Of a stretch of 64,000 nt of DNA, positions 32,549 through 42,697 are shown piece by piece (position 1 is the first letter of the stretch; every line of letters starts with the position of its first letter). The DNA lies in NCBI RefSeq assembly GCF_001279695.1, contig NZ_LGDD01000328.1, positions 124,001-188,000 on the forward strand, written 5' to 3'. The position numbers were made by a program, and so were the translations under genes. The notes beneath the pieces were generated by a model. That model saw nothing but the letters and a program-made list of their open reading frames with translations. It had not been told where the DNA came from and did no database searches. This DNA is from Streptomyces sp. WM6378. GTDB taxonomy: Bacteria > Actinomycetota > Actinomycetes > Streptomycetales > Streptomycetaceae.

Positions 32549-33432
32549 TTGCCCACACCTTCAAACAGGTCGTGCTCGCGCTGCCCGGCGGGAACTCCCG
32601 GGACGCCCGCCGCCAATTGGTAGTACTCGGTGGTGAAGATCGGCTGGGCCAGGTGGTTGGAGAGCGCGAAGTAGGGCCCCTGGGCGGTGATCTGGGTCTC
32701 GTGCGCGCGCATCGCGGCGCCCTTCGCCGCGGCGTACGCGGTGCCGTCGATCTCGGCCGTGATGTCCGGCTCGTCCACGACGCCCGGTACGTCGTCGATG
32801 GCGGCGATGCCGGGGAAGTCCGCGTTGGCGGCGCGCAGCTTGGCGAAGGCCCGCTCCGCGACCGGGCGGGGCACCCGGTTCCAGTAGATCTTCGCGACGG
32901 TGTGCGGCTCGCCCAGGTCGCGGCGGTAGCCGGACTCGGCGGCGAGTTCGGCGGCGCGCATCGCGACCCGGTGCGCCTGGATGTGGTCGGGGTGCCCGTA
33001 GCCGCCGTCGGGGTCGTAGGTGACGAGGACCTGCGGGCGCACCGAGCGGATCACCTCTACGAGGTACGCGGCCGCGTCGTCCACGTCGGTGTTCCAGAAC
33101 GCGTCCGCGCGGTGGTTCTGCTCGACGCCCATCATCCCGGAGTCGTGGAAGCGGCCCGGTCCGCCGAGGAACCGGTGGTCGGTGACGCCCAGTTCCTTCA
33201 TCGCGGCGGCCAGTTCACCGATCCGGTGGGCGCCGAGGCCGCCCTCCTGGTCGGGTGCGAGATGGGCGAGCTCCGGCGGGATGACCTCGCCCTCCTCGCC
33301 GAGGGTGCAGGTCACCAGGGTGACGTGCGCGCCTTCGGCGGCGTACTTGGCCATGGTGGCGCCGTTGTTGATCGACTCGTCGTCCGGGTGCGCGTGGACC
33401 AGGAGGAGACGGCGGGCGGGGAGTTCCGACAT
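32545..33432 (-). CDS. mshB: Mycothiol biosynthesis deacetylase MshB, 295 aa
   Basis: Zinc hydrolase that deacetylates GlcNAc-inositol, the second committed step to mycothiol, the major low-molecular-weight thiol of actinobacteria. The PIG-L/LmbE motif HAHPDDES (His15, Asp17, Asp18) and [12 protein letters not shown] supply the zinc ligands and catalytic Asp; [15 protein letters not shown] is typical of MshB rather than Mca. Length fits. TAGGCT is placed six bases before the ATG with no ribosome site, so a leaderless mRNA is likely. Coupled to the membrane-protein gene. Confidence 0.93.
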   Translation of the reverse strand: MSELPARRLLLVHAHPDDESINNGATMAKYAAEGAHVTLVTCTLGEEGEVIPPELAHLAPDQEGGLGAHRIGELAAAMKELGVTDHRFLGGPGRFHDSGMMGVEQNHRADAFWNTDVDDAAAYLVEVIRSVRPQVLVTYDPDGGYGHPDHIQAHRVAMRAAELAAESGYRRDLGEPHTVAKIYWNRVPRPVAERAFAKLRAANADFPGIAAIDDVPGVVDEPDITAEIDGTAYAAAKGAAMRAHETQITAQGPYFALSNHLAQPIFTTEYYQLAAGVPGVPAGQREHDLFEGVGK

Positions 33433-33438
33433 GGGCCC

Positions 33439-33444
33439 AGCCTA
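33439..33444 (-). promoter_or_regulatory. -10 hexamer for a leaderless mshB transcript
   Basis: Minus-strand TAGGCT, six bases (GGGCCC), then the mshB ATG. No -35 is obvious. Confidence 0.5.
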
Positions 33445-33502
33445 CGAGGCCGGGGCCGGGCCGCACCCCCGCCGCCCGGGTTCAGGACAGGCCGCGGGCC
33501 CC

Positions 33503-33697
33503 TTAGAACTTGATCCCGCCGATCATCCCCGCCACGTTGCTGGTCACTTGGCTGATGGTGGGGGCGATGGACGAACTCGCCAGATAGAAGCCGAGCAGCA
33601 TGCAGACCGCCGCGTGTCCGGCCTTCAGCCCGGATTTCCGGACCAGCAGGAAGACGACGATCGCCAGCAGCACCACCGCCGAAATCGAGAGTGCCAC
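33503..33697 (-). CDS. Small two-helix membrane protein, 64 aa
   Basis: Nearly all of the sequence is hydrophobic: ISAVVLLAIVVFLLVRKSG, then GHAAVCMLLGFYLASSS, then APTISQVTSNVAGMIGG. An excellent GGAGGTGA lies seven bases before the GTG, so the gene is probably real and well translated. The layout (short membrane helix, RKSGLK linker, second helix, amphipathic end) is shared with small Streptomyces membrane proteins of unknown role. It is not obviously a toxin or holin. Confidence 0.78.
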   Translation of the reverse strand: MALSISAVVLLAIVVFLLVRKSGLKAGHAAVCMLLGFYLASSSIAPTISQVTSNVAGMIGGIKF

Positions 33698-33876
33698 GGC
33701 GGTTCACCTCCATCTGTTCCGGTGGTCGGACGGACCCAGCAGTGCGCATACAGCCAGCAGGTTCATACCCACTGAGCGCTACGGATCATAACTTTCCGTG
33801 GGAACGCATTGATCGGGGCACGGGCGCACACGGGGCGCACGCGGCTCGCACCTGGGCGGGCCGCACCGGGGGCGGC

Positions 33877-33882
33877 TAGGTT
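33877..33882 (+). promoter_or_regulatory. -10 hexamer for a leaderless S9 peptidase transcript
   Basis: TAGGTT, six bases (CCCCTC), then ATG. No Shine-Dalgarno or clear -35. Confidence 0.5.
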
Positions 33883-33888
33883 CCCCTC

Positions 33889-36054
33889 ATGACGACGACC
33901 GCATCCAGGCACCCAGAGGACCCCGGGCAGCTCTCGTTCCCCCGGCACTCAGCACGGACCCAGCGCTTCACGCTCGGTGCGCCCCGCGCCTTCACCGTGT
34001 CGCCGGACGGCGAGCGGATCGTCTTCCTGCGCTCGCCGTCCGGCACCGATCGCAGCAACCGGCTCTGGGTGCTCGACCTGGTGCGCGGTGGTACGGAGCG
34101 GATCGCGGCGGACCCCGGCGCGCTGCTCGGCGGCCGGGGCGAGCAGCTCTCCGCCCAGGAGCGGGCGCGGCGCGAGCGCAGCAGGGAGGGTTCGGCCGGA
34201 ATCGTCGGGTATGCCACCGACGCGGCCGTCGAACTCGCCGCGTTCGCGCTGTCCGGCCGCCTGTTCACCGCCGAGCTGCGCGCCGGGACCGCCCGCGAGC
34301 TGCCGGTGCCGGGCCCGGTGCTCGACCCGCGCCCCTCCCCCGACGGGCGCCACGTGGCCTATGTGGCGCGGGGCGCGCTGCGGGTCGTGGGGGCCGAGGG
34401 CGACGACGACCGGGCGCTCGCCGAGCCCGAGTCGCCCGAAGTGACGTACGGGCTCGCCGAGTTCATCGCCGCGGAGGAGATGTCCCGCTCGCGCGGCCAC
34501 TGGTGGAGCCCCGACTCGGACCGCCTCCTAATCGCCCGTGCGGACGACTCGCCCGTGCGGCGCTGGTGGATCGCGGACCCGGCCAACCCCGGCCAGGAGC
34601 CCGTGCGGGTCGCCTATCCGGCGGCGGGCACGCCCAACGCCGAGGTGCGGCTCTTCCTGTACGCGCTGGACGGCACCCGCACCGAGGTCGTCTGGGACCG
34701 GGCCCGCCACCCCTATCTCGCCCGGGTCCACTGGTCGCCCGACGGGGCGCCGCTGCTGCTCGTGCAGTCCCGGGACCAGCGCACCCAGCTCCACCTGGCC
34801 GTCGACCCCGCGTCGGGCGCGACCCGCACCGTGCATGTCGACGAGGACGCGGACTGGCTGGAACTCCTGCCGGGCGTCCCGGCCTGGGCGCCCGACGGGC
34901 GGCTCGTGCGGATCGCCGACGAGGGCGGGGCGCGGGTCCTGGCCGTCGGCGACCGGGCCCTGACCGGCGGGCAGTTGCACGTCAGGGCGGTGCTGGACAT
35001 CGGCGAGAGCGACGTCCTGATCTCCGCGTCCGCGGGCGTGAAGACCCCTTCGGCGGCCGCCGGTGCTCCCGAGGTCGGCGAGATCCACGTGTACCGGGTC
35101 AATGAGCTGGGTACGGAACGCGTCTCGGACGGCGCGGGAGTCCACTCGGCCGTGCGTTCCGGGGCGATCACGGTGCTCAGCTCCGCCCGGCCCGACCGGC
35201 CGGGGACGGACGTCAGGGTGCTGCGGGACGGCAAGGAACTGGCCAAGATCGTCTCGTATGCCGCGACTCCCGGCCTCTCGGTGCGGCTTCGGCTGACGGA
35301 AGGGGGCGCACAGCGGATCCCGTGCGCCGTTCTGCTCCCGTCCCACTACCGCGAATCCGACGGGCCGCTGCCCGTACTCATGGATCCGTACGGCGGTCCG
35401 CACGGACAGCGGGTGGTGGCCGCGCACAACGCGCACCTCACCTCGCAGTGGTTCGCCGACCAGGGCTTCGCGGTGGTCGTCGCCGACGGCCGGGGCACCC
35501 CGGGCCGCTCCCCCGCCTGGGAGAAGGCGGTCAAGAACGACTTCACCCTCGTCCTGGACGACCAGGTCGAGGCGCTGCACGGCCTCGCGGGCGCCTATCC
35601 CCTGGACCTCGGCCGGGTGGCGATGCGGGGCTGGTCCTTCGGCGGCTATCTGTCCGCGCTCGCCGTGCTGCGGCGGCCCGACGTGTTCCACGCGGGCATC
35701 GCGGGCGCGCCGGTGACGGACCTGGAGCTGTACGACACCCACTACACGGAGCGGTACTTGGGGCTCCCGTCCGAGAACCCCGGGGTGTACGACTCCAACT
35801 CCCTCGTCAGGAACGGCGAGTTGACGAGCCGGCCGAGCCCGGCCCGTCCGCTGATGGTCATCCACGGCATGGCGGACGACAACGTGGTGGTGGCCCACTC
35901 CCTGCGGCTGTCCTCCGCGCTCCTGGCGGCGGGCCACCCCCATGAGGTGCTTCCGCTCACGGGCGTGACGCACATGACCCCGCAGGAGCAGGTCGCCGAG
36001 AACCTGCTGCTGCTCCAAGTCGACTTCCTGCGCCGCTCGTTGGGGCTCGGCTAG
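33889..36054 (+). CDS. S9 family prolyl oligopeptidase (dipeptidyl peptidase IV type), 721 aa
   Basis: Serine peptidase that removes dipeptides or short peptides, often after Pro or Ala. The N-terminal ~450 residues are a beta-propeller (RFTLGAPRAFTVSPDGERI; EFIAAEEMSRSRGHWWSPDSD, the DPP-IV-like Glu pair). The C-terminal alpha/beta hydrolase has Ser583 in GWSFGGY, Asp in HGMADDN and His in GVTHMTP. There is no signal peptide, so it acts in the cytosol. It lies next to the peptide importer operon, suggesting that it degrades imported peptides. Ends with a strong terminator. Confidence 0.92.
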   Translation: MTTTASRHPEDPGQLSFPRHSARTQRFTLGAPRAFTVSPDGERIVFLRSPSGTDRSNRLWVLDLVRGGTERIAADPGALLGGRGEQLSAQERARRERSREGSAGIVGYATDAAVELAAFALSGRLFTAELRAGTARELPVPGPVLDPRPSPDGRHVAYVARGALRVVGAEGDDDRALAEPESPEVTYGLAEFIAAEEMSRSRGHWWSPDSDRLLIARADDSPVRRWWIADPANPGQEPVRVAYPAAGTPNAEVRLFLYALDGTRTEVVWDRARHPYLARVHWSPDGAPLLLVQSRDQRTQLHLAVDPASGATRTVHVDEDADWLELLPGVPAWAPDGRLVRIADEGGARVLAVGDRALTGGQLHVRAVLDIGESDVLISASAGVKTPSAAAGAPEVGEIHVYRVNELGTERVSDGAGVHSAVRSGAITVLSSARPDRPGTDVRVLRDGKELAKIVSYAATPGLSVRLRLTEGGAQRIPCAVLLPSHYRESDGPLPVLMDPYGGPHGQRVVAAHNAHLTSQWFADQGFAVVVADGRGTPGRSPAWEKAVKNDFTLVLDDQVEALHGLAGAYPLDLGRVAMRGWSFGGYLSALAVLRRPDVFHAGIAGAPVTDLELYDTHYTERYLGLPSENPGVYDSNSLVRNGELTSRPSPARPLMVIHGMADDNVVVAHSLRLSSALLAAGHPHEVLPLTGVTHMTPQEQVAENLLLLQVDFLRRSLGLG

Positions 36055-36065
36055 CCACGGGTGAC

Positions 36066-36100
36066 GGCCGGCCGGGCCGCGAAGAGCGGCCCGGCCGGCC
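36066..36100 (+). terminator. Terminator of the S9 peptidase gene
   Basis: GGCCGGCCGGGCCGC and its exact complement flank a GAAGA loop, just past the stop codon. Confidence 0.75.
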
Positions 36101-36400
36101 CACGGCACCCGCACGGCCGTACGGTGCTCACCGTGCCATGTCCGTATATCGGCGCCGCGACCGGCATGTTGCCCCCGTGTTACGGAAATTGATGGGCATT
36201 TAGCACGAGATTCCGGATAAGCCGGGAGCCTGTCAAGCACGCGTCCGCACCGAAGAATGAAATCTTGCGCCAAGTAAAGCGATGAGTTCATCTCGGCCTG
36301 CACCAACCCCTTGACTCGCACCGCCGCACGCATGAATGTTCCGGTCAACAAATGACGCAACAGCGCCGCTGAATCCTTCCTGCGCGGAGGGCAATGCGAA
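36101..36400 (+). other. A/T-richer regulatory region of peptide importer operon 1
   Basis: Unusually A/T-rich for this chromosome (AAGAATGAAATCTTGCGCCAAGT...). It contains a promoter candidate near 36311 but no gene. Its length and base composition suggest control by more than one factor. Confidence 0.55.
36311..36339 (+). promoter_or_regulatory. Candidate promoter of importer operon 1
   Basis: TTGACT and GAATGT are separated by 17 bases, about 60 bases before the first gene. The -35 is near consensus; the -10 matches weakly. Confidence 0.5.
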
Positions 36401-37438
36401 ATGTCAAGTTCCACAAGAGCTGCCATGGAGCCATCCGACCCGCTTCCCGGAGAGGGTGACGCCACCGGCCCGGCCGACGGCATCGAAGTAAAGACAAGCG
36501 AACTTGTCGGGCGCTCACCCGGGCGTCTCGCGTGGATCCGGTTCAAACGCGACAAGGTCGGAATCCTGTGTGCCTTTACGGTCCTCGGATTCATCCTGGT
36601 CGCAGTGGCCGCTCCACTCATCTCCAAGCTGTACGGAAAGGACCCCTACCAGCTGTACGGGCAGGACCGCGGGCTGCTGAACAGCTACGGCATTCCGCTC
36701 AAGCCCAACGGCGGGATCGACGGCGACTTCTGGTTCGGCATCGAACCGAAGCTCGGCCGCGACGTGTTCACGCTTTTGATCTACGGCATCCGCACCTCGC
36801 TGCTCATCGCCCTCGCGGTCACCACGATCGCGGTGGTCATCGGCGTCCTCATCGGCCTGGTGCAGGGGTATCTGGGCGGCCGGACCGACTACTTCCTCGG
36901 CCGGTTCTCGGACCTGATGCTGTCCTTCCCGCAGCAGTTGTTCTTCATCGCCTTCACCCCGGTGATCGTGGCCCTGTTCGTCTCGCCCACCGAGGAGGAG
37001 CCCGCCTACGTGCGGGTGGTGGCGCTGATCCTGGTGCAGCTGGTCCTCGGCTGGATGACGATCGGCCGGCTCATCCGGGCCCAGGTCCTTTCGCTGCGCG
37101 AGCGCGAGTTCATCGAGGCGGCCCGGCTCAGCGGCGCCTCGGGCTGGCGGATCATCCGCAAGGAGCTGCTGCCCAACATCTGGTCGACCGTGCTCGTACA
37201 GGCGACCTTGCTGCTCCCGGTCAACGTCACCGCCGAGGCGGGACTTTCCTACCTCGGCGTCGGGGTCCACAGCCCGACTCCCGACTGGGGCCTGCTCTTC
37301 CAGTCCGGGGCCACGTACTACGACTCCGATCTCACCTTCATGTTCTTCCCCGGCATCGCGATGGTCGTCTTCGTCGTCGCGTTCAACCTGCTCGGGGATT
37401 CGGTCCGGGACGCTCTCGACCCCAAGACCGTGCGCTGA
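36401..37438 (+). CDS. Peptide ABC importer permease, DppC/OppC type (operon 1), 345 aa
   Basis: Inner-membrane subunit of a dipeptide/oligopeptide importer. A ~55-residue cytosolic start precedes GRLAWIRFKRDKVGILCAF, the usual N-terminus. The BPD_transp_1 core includes YGIRTSLLIALAVTTIAVVIG and the ATPase-contact EAA loop EAARLSGASGWRIIRKELLPN. The C-terminus NLLGDSVRDALDPKTVR is diagnostic of DppC. Unusually for opp/dpp operons this permease is the first gene, before the binding protein, as in the bldK order. GGAGG precedes the ATG. Confidence 0.92.
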   Translation: MSSSTRAAMEPSDPLPGEGDATGPADGIEVKTSELVGRSPGRLAWIRFKRDKVGILCAFTVLGFILVAVAAPLISKLYGKDPYQLYGQDRGLLNSYGIPLKPNGGIDGDFWFGIEPKLGRDVFTLLIYGIRTSLLIALAVTTIAVVIGVLIGLVQGYLGGRTDYFLGRFSDLMLSFPQQLFFIAFTPVIVALFVSPTEEEPAYVRVVALILVQLVLGWMTIGRLIRAQVLSLREREFIEAARLSGASGWRIIRKELLPNIWSTVLVQATLLLPVNVTAEAGLSYLGVGVHSPTPDWGLLFQSGATYYDSDLTFMFFPGIAMVVFVVAFNLLGDSVRDALDPKTVR

Positions 37439-37466
37439 AGCCGATCATCCTGACAGGCAGGAACTC

Positions 37467-39248
37467 ATGAGAATAAACAAGGCGCGCCAGGTTTCCGCGG
37501 TGTTCGCGGTGGGGGCACTGGCGCTGACGGCCGCGTGCAGCAGCGGCGGGGCGAGCGACAACGGCAAGGGCCCGGACACGGGCAAGCAGGCCTCGGTGCA
37601 GAACTTCGGCGTGGGCACCAAGGCCGACTCCACAGGACCGGCCGTCGCGGTCGACGGCGCGAAGTCCGGCGGCACCGCCTACAGCCTCGACCAGGCCGGC
37701 TTCGACTACCTGGACCCGGGCCAGCAGTACGTGAGCGACCAGCTGTCGGTGCAGTTGCTCTACAACCGCTCGCTGACCGGCTACAAGATCGACCCGAAGA
37801 CCGGCAAGACGATCGTGGTCGGCGACCTCGCCACCGACACGGGCACGCCCTCCGACGGGTCGAAGACCTGGACGTACACCCTCAAGGACGGGCTGAAGTT
37901 CGAGGACGGCACGCCGGTCACCACCAAGGACATCAAGTACGGCATCGAGCGGCTCTTCGCCGACTACGAGACGCAGGGGCCGCAGTACGTCCAGAAGTGG
38001 ATCTACGGCACCGACTACCGCAAGAAGTACACCGGCCCCTACGACGGCAAGGAGATCCCGGACTCGCTGATCTCGACGCCCGACGACAAGACGATCGTCT
38101 TCCACTTCCTCCAGCCGCACGCGGACACCCCGTACGCGATGGCGATGCCCAACATCTCGCCGGTCCCCAAGGCCAAGGACGACAAGCAGAAGTACAACAA
38201 CCACCCGGTCTCCACCGGCCCGTACAAGATCGCGAGCTATCAGCCGGGCAAGTCGCTGTCCTTCGTGCGCAACACCAACTGGGACCCGAAGACCGACCCG
38301 ATCCGCAACGCCTATCCCGACAAGTGGGAGTTCCAGCTCGGCATCCAGGAGCCGGGGCTCACCAACCGGCTCGCCGCGGACACCGGCACCGACAAGTACG
38401 CCATCAACATGGCGCAGTCGGCGGATCCCTCGAAGATGCAGACGTTGACCTCGGACCCGCAGTACAAGGGCCGGACGGTGAACGAGTACCAGCCCTACGT
38501 CGAGGTGTTCAACCTCAACACCAAGCGGATCACCAACCCGAAGGTGCGCCAGGCGCTCCAGTACGCCTTCCCGCTGCAGCAGGTCCAACAGGCCATGGGC
38601 GGCGGCGCGCAGGGCGACCTCGGCACCTCGCTGCTCAGCCCGACGGTGTCCGGCTACAAGAAGTTCGACCCGTTCGGCAAGCTCGCCAAGCCCATGGGCG
38701 ACCCCGACAAGTCCCTCCAGCTCCTGAAGGACGCCGGCGTCACCACCCCGTACAAGATCTCGCTGGCCTACGCGAACACCCCGAAGTGGGACACCGTCAC
38801 GCTGACCATCCAGAAGGCCCTGGAGAAGGCCGGCTTCAAGGTGGACCGCAAGGCCATCGACACGACCTCGTACTACACGGTGGTCGGCAAGGTGAACACG
38901 CCGTACGACATGTACCGGGCGAGCTGGGGCGCGGACTGGCCCAACGGGTCGACGGTCGTGCCGCCCACCATGGACGGGCGCAACCTCGTGGACGGCACCA
39001 ACAACTACTCGTTCCTGAACGACCCGAAGATCAACTCCGAGATCGACCGCATCAACCAGATCACGGACCTGCCCAAGCAGGCGGCCGCGTGGGAGCAGCT
39101 CTCCGAGTACGCGCTCCAGACCGACGCGTCGCAGATTCCGTTCCTCTTCGACAAGTACTACAACCTGTACGGCTCCGGACTCGGCGGCGTCACCTACAAC
39201 CAGGTCTACGGGACGATCAACCCGAATTCGATCTTCGTGAAGCAGTAG
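37467..39248 (+). CDS. Peptide-binding lipoprotein, SBP family 5 (operon 1), 593 aa
   Basis: Captures peptides outside the membrane and gives them to the permeases. Lipobox LTAAC with lipidated Cys24. The family-5 pattern is clear: WTYTLKDGLKFEDGTPVTTKDIKYGIER, DDKTIVFHFLQPHAD, VSTGPYKIASYQPGKSLSFVRN and KVRQALQYAF. At 593 residues it is larger than the binding proteins of operons 2 and 3 and close to S. coelicolor BldKB (about 600 residues, from memory). AGGAACTC before the ATG. A strong hairpin follows the gene. Confidence 0.92.
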   Translation: MRINKARQVSAVFAVGALALTAACSSGGASDNGKGPDTGKQASVQNFGVGTKADSTGPAVAVDGAKSGGTAYSLDQAGFDYLDPGQQYVSDQLSVQLLYNRSLTGYKIDPKTGKTIVVGDLATDTGTPSDGSKTWTYTLKDGLKFEDGTPVTTKDIKYGIERLFADYETQGPQYVQKWIYGTDYRKKYTGPYDGKEIPDSLISTPDDKTIVFHFLQPHADTPYAMAMPNISPVPKAKDDKQKYNNHPVSTGPYKIASYQPGKSLSFVRNTNWDPKTDPIRNAYPDKWEFQLGIQEPGLTNRLAADTGTDKYAINMAQSADPSKMQTLTSDPQYKGRTVNEYQPYVEVFNLNTKRITNPKVRQALQYAFPLQQVQQAMGGGAQGDLGTSLLSPTVSGYKKFDPFGKLAKPMGDPDKSLQLLKDAGVTTPYKISLAYANTPKWDTVTLTIQKALEKAGFKVDRKAIDTTSYYTVVGKVNTPYDMYRASWGADWPNGSTVVPPTMDGRNLVDGTNNYSFLNDPKINSEIDRINQITDLPKQAAAWEQLSEYALQTDASQIPFLFDKYYNLYGSGLGGVTYNQVYGTINPNSIFVKQ

Positions 39249-39260
39249 CACGTGCGGCTC

Positions 39261-39296
39261 GGTTTCCCCGGCCCCGAGGCGGGCCGGGGAAACCGC
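39261..39296 (+). promoter_or_regulatory. Intercistronic stem-loop after the operon 1 binding-protein gene
   Basis: A perfect 15-pair stem (CGGTTTCCCCGGCCC with its complement) and six-base loop lie between binding protein and permease. Likely a partial terminator or 3'-end stabiliser that keeps binding protein in excess. Confidence 0.65.
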
Positions 39297-39318
39297 ATAG
39301 CGACGGAAGAGTCAGCCG

Positions 39319-40296
39319 ATGTTCCGTTTCCTGGTGCGCCGTGTGCTCGGTGCCATGGTCATCCTGGTCCTGATCAGCATGATCACGTATTTCCTCTTCT
39401 TCTTCCTGCCGTCCGACCCGGCGCTGCTCTCCTGCGGAAAGCAGTGTGATCCGCAGAACGTCGCCCTGATCCGCAAGAACCTCGGGCTCAATCTGCCGAT
39501 CTGGACGCAGTACTGGCACTACATGGTCGGCATTTTCGCCGGCCGTCATATGCCGATCGGCAATTGCCCGGCGCCCTGTTTCGGCTATTCCTTCGCCAAT
39601 CAGCAGCCGGTCTGGGGCACGATCGCCGACAGTTACCCGACGACGCTGACCCTCGCGGTCGGCGGCGCGGCCGTCTTCCTCACCATCGGCGTCTCGCTCG
39701 GCCTGATCTCGGCCTGGCGCCAGGGCACGGTCTTCGACCGGGTCGCCAGCGCCACCTCGCTGCTCGGACAGTCGGTGCAGATCTACTTCATCGGACCGCT
39801 CGCGATCCTGTTCTTCTCCACCAAACTGGGCTGGCTCGACCGGGGCCACGACGTGGACTGGGCGCACGACGTCTGGGGCTCGGTCACCGGAATGATCCTG
39901 CCCTGCCTCGTCCTCTCGGTGATCTTCTGGTCCAACTACAGCCGCCAGACCCGCTCGTTGATGGTCGAGCAGCTCTCCGAGGACCACATCAGGGCGGCCC
40001 GCGCCAAGGGCATGTCGTCCCGTTACGTCTTCATGCGGTACGCGCTGCGGGGCGCGATGGCCACCATCATCACCATCTTCGGCGTGGACCTGAGCGCGGT
40101 GCTCGGCGGCGCGATCATCACCGAGGTCACCTTCGGCCTGCACGGCCTCGGGCTGCTCTCGGTGGAAGCGGTGCTCCGCAGCGACCTGCCCCTGGAGATG
40201 GCCGTGATGCTCATCGGCGCCTCCCTCATCGTCGTCTGCAACATCGTCGTGGACCTGGCGTACGCCTTCATCGACCCCCGGATCAGGCTCGCCTGA
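39319..40296 (+). CDS. Peptide ABC importer permease, DppB/OppB type (operon 1), 325 aa
   Basis: Second membrane subunit of importer 1. The N-terminus MFRFLVRRVLGAMVILVLIS and the FFLPSDPA segment are DppB hallmarks; an external loop carries two Cys pairs (SCGKQC; NCPAPC) that could form disulfides. The EAA-type loop is RAARAKGMSSRYVFMRYALRG, and the end VDLAYAFIDPRIRLA is diagnostic. The ATPase gene follows 28 bases later. Confidence 0.92.
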   Translation: MFRFLVRRVLGAMVILVLISMITYFLFFFLPSDPALLSCGKQCDPQNVALIRKNLGLNLPIWTQYWHYMVGIFAGRHMPIGNCPAPCFGYSFANQQPVWGTIADSYPTTLTLAVGGAAVFLTIGVSLGLISAWRQGTVFDRVASATSLLGQSVQIYFIGPLAILFFSTKLGWLDRGHDVDWAHDVWGSVTGMILPCLVLSVIFWSNYSRQTRSLMVEQLSEDHIRAARAKGMSSRYVFMRYALRGAMATIITIFGVDLSAVLGGAIITEVTFGLHGLGLLSVEAVLRSDLPLEMAVMLIGASLIVVCNIVVDLAYAFIDPRIRLA

Positions 40297-40324
40297 CGCC
40301 CGCAGACCTTCAGGAGAACCACCT

Positions 40325-41392
40325 GTGTCCACCCTGAGCCGGACCGCCGCCGAACCGGTCTCCGCACCGGCGTCCTCGTTCCTCTCGGTCCGCGACCTGT
40401 ACGTCCACTTCGCCACCGAGGACGGCACCGTCAAGGCCGTAGACGGCCTCTCCTTCGATCTGGAACGCGGCTCCACGCTGGGCATCGTCGGCGAGTCGGG
40501 CTCCGGCAAGTCGGTGACCAACCTCGCGATCCTGGGTCTTCACAACCCGCGCAACACCACGATCCAGGGCGAGATCCTCCTCGACGGCCAGGAGCTGACC
40601 GGCGCCACCGAGCGGCAGCTCAACCGGCTGCGCGGCAAGAAGATGGCGATGATCTTCCAGGATTCGCTGGCCGCGCTCTCGCCGTTCTACACGGTGGGCC
40701 GGCAGATCGCCGAGCCCCTCATGAAGCACACCGGCGCCTCCCGCCGCGAGGCGCGGGCGCGGGCCGTGGACATGCTGCGCAAGGTCGGCATCCCCCAGCC
40801 CGAGCTGCGTGTCGACGACTATCCGCACCAGTTCTCCGGGGGCATGCGGCAGCGCGCCATGATCGCGATGGCACTGGTCTGCGACCCGGAACTGGTGATC
40901 GCGGATGAGCCCACCACCGCGCTCGACGTGACGGTCCAGGCCCAGATCCTGGACCTCCTCAAAGACCTCCAGCAGGAGACCGGCGCGGCGATCATCATCA
41001 TCACCCACGACCTCGGGGTGATCGCCAAGACCGCCGACCAGGTGATGGTGATGTACGCCGGCCGGTGCGTGGAGCGGGGCACCGTCAAGGAGGTCATGCA
41101 CCAGCCCCAGCACCCCTACAGCTGGGGGCTGCTCGGCTCGGTACCGCGCCTGGACTCCTCGGTGGAGACCCCGCTGATGCCGATCCCCGGCGCCCCGCCG
41201 AGCCTGCTCTCACCGCCGCCGGGCTGCCCCTTCCACCCCCGGTGCGGCTTCACCGGCGAGGTGGCGGACGGGGCCTGCCACACCGTCCGGCCGGATCTCC
41301 CCGAGAACCAACGACGTGGCTCCGCTTGTCATTTGACGAGCCATCAGAAAGAGGCCATCTTCACCGAGCAGATCCGCCCCAGGCTGCGCTGA
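40325..41392 (+). CDS. Peptide ABC importer ATPase, DppD/OppD type (operon 1), 355 aa
   Basis: One of two ATPases of importer 1. Walker A GESGSGKS, signature FSGGMRQR, Walker [12 protein letters not shown], and switch His in ITHDLGV. The C-terminal oligo_HPY region contains [12 protein letters not shown] and GSACHL, four cysteines of the type proposed to bind an Fe-S cluster. GTG start with AGGAG upstream. Followed closely by its partner ATPase. Confidence 0.93.
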   Translation: MSTLSRTAAEPVSAPASSFLSVRDLYVHFATEDGTVKAVDGLSFDLERGSTLGIVGESGSGKSVTNLAILGLHNPRNTTIQGEILLDGQELTGATERQLNRLRGKKMAMIFQDSLAALSPFYTVGRQIAEPLMKHTGASRREARARAVDMLRKVGIPQPELRVDDYPHQFSGGMRQRAMIAMALVCDPELVIADEPTTALDVTVQAQILDLLKDLQQETGAAIIIITHDLGVIAKTADQVMVMYAGRCVERGTVKEVMHQPQHPYSWGLLGSVPRLDSSVETPLMPIPGAPPSLLSPPPGCPFHPRCGFTGEVADGACHTVRPDLPENQRRGSACHLTSHQKEAIFTEQIRPRLR

Positions 41393-41412
41393 CAAGGATG
41401 CGGGACATCGCC

Positions 41413-42543
<1,131 letters not shown>

Positions 42544-42573
42544 CCCGAGCCTGAGCCTCCGCTCGGAGTCGAG

Positions 42574-42614
42574 GCCCGCGCCCGCACACCCCGATTACCG
42601 CCGCGGGCGCGGGC
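42574..42614. terminator. Terminator between convergent importer operons 1 and 2
   Basis: GCCCGCGCCCGC and GCGGGCGCGGGC form a perfect 12-pair stem with a 17-base loop. Confidence 0.55.
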
Positions 42615-42628
42615 TTCGGCGTCAGCCT

Positions 42629-42687
42629 GCGGACCGTGCCGGGCTGGTCGCGCAGTCGAAGGCGGTTCAGGGGCGCGGGGAACTGCG
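42629..42687. repeat. Dispersed intergenic repeat, third site
   Basis: GCGGACCGTGCCGGGCTGGTCGCGCAG followed by AGGGGCGCGGGGAACTGCG, matching the composite at 24028-24067 but with the 19-base core inverted. Confidence 0.75.
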
Positions 42688-42697
42688 TAAAAGTCCC

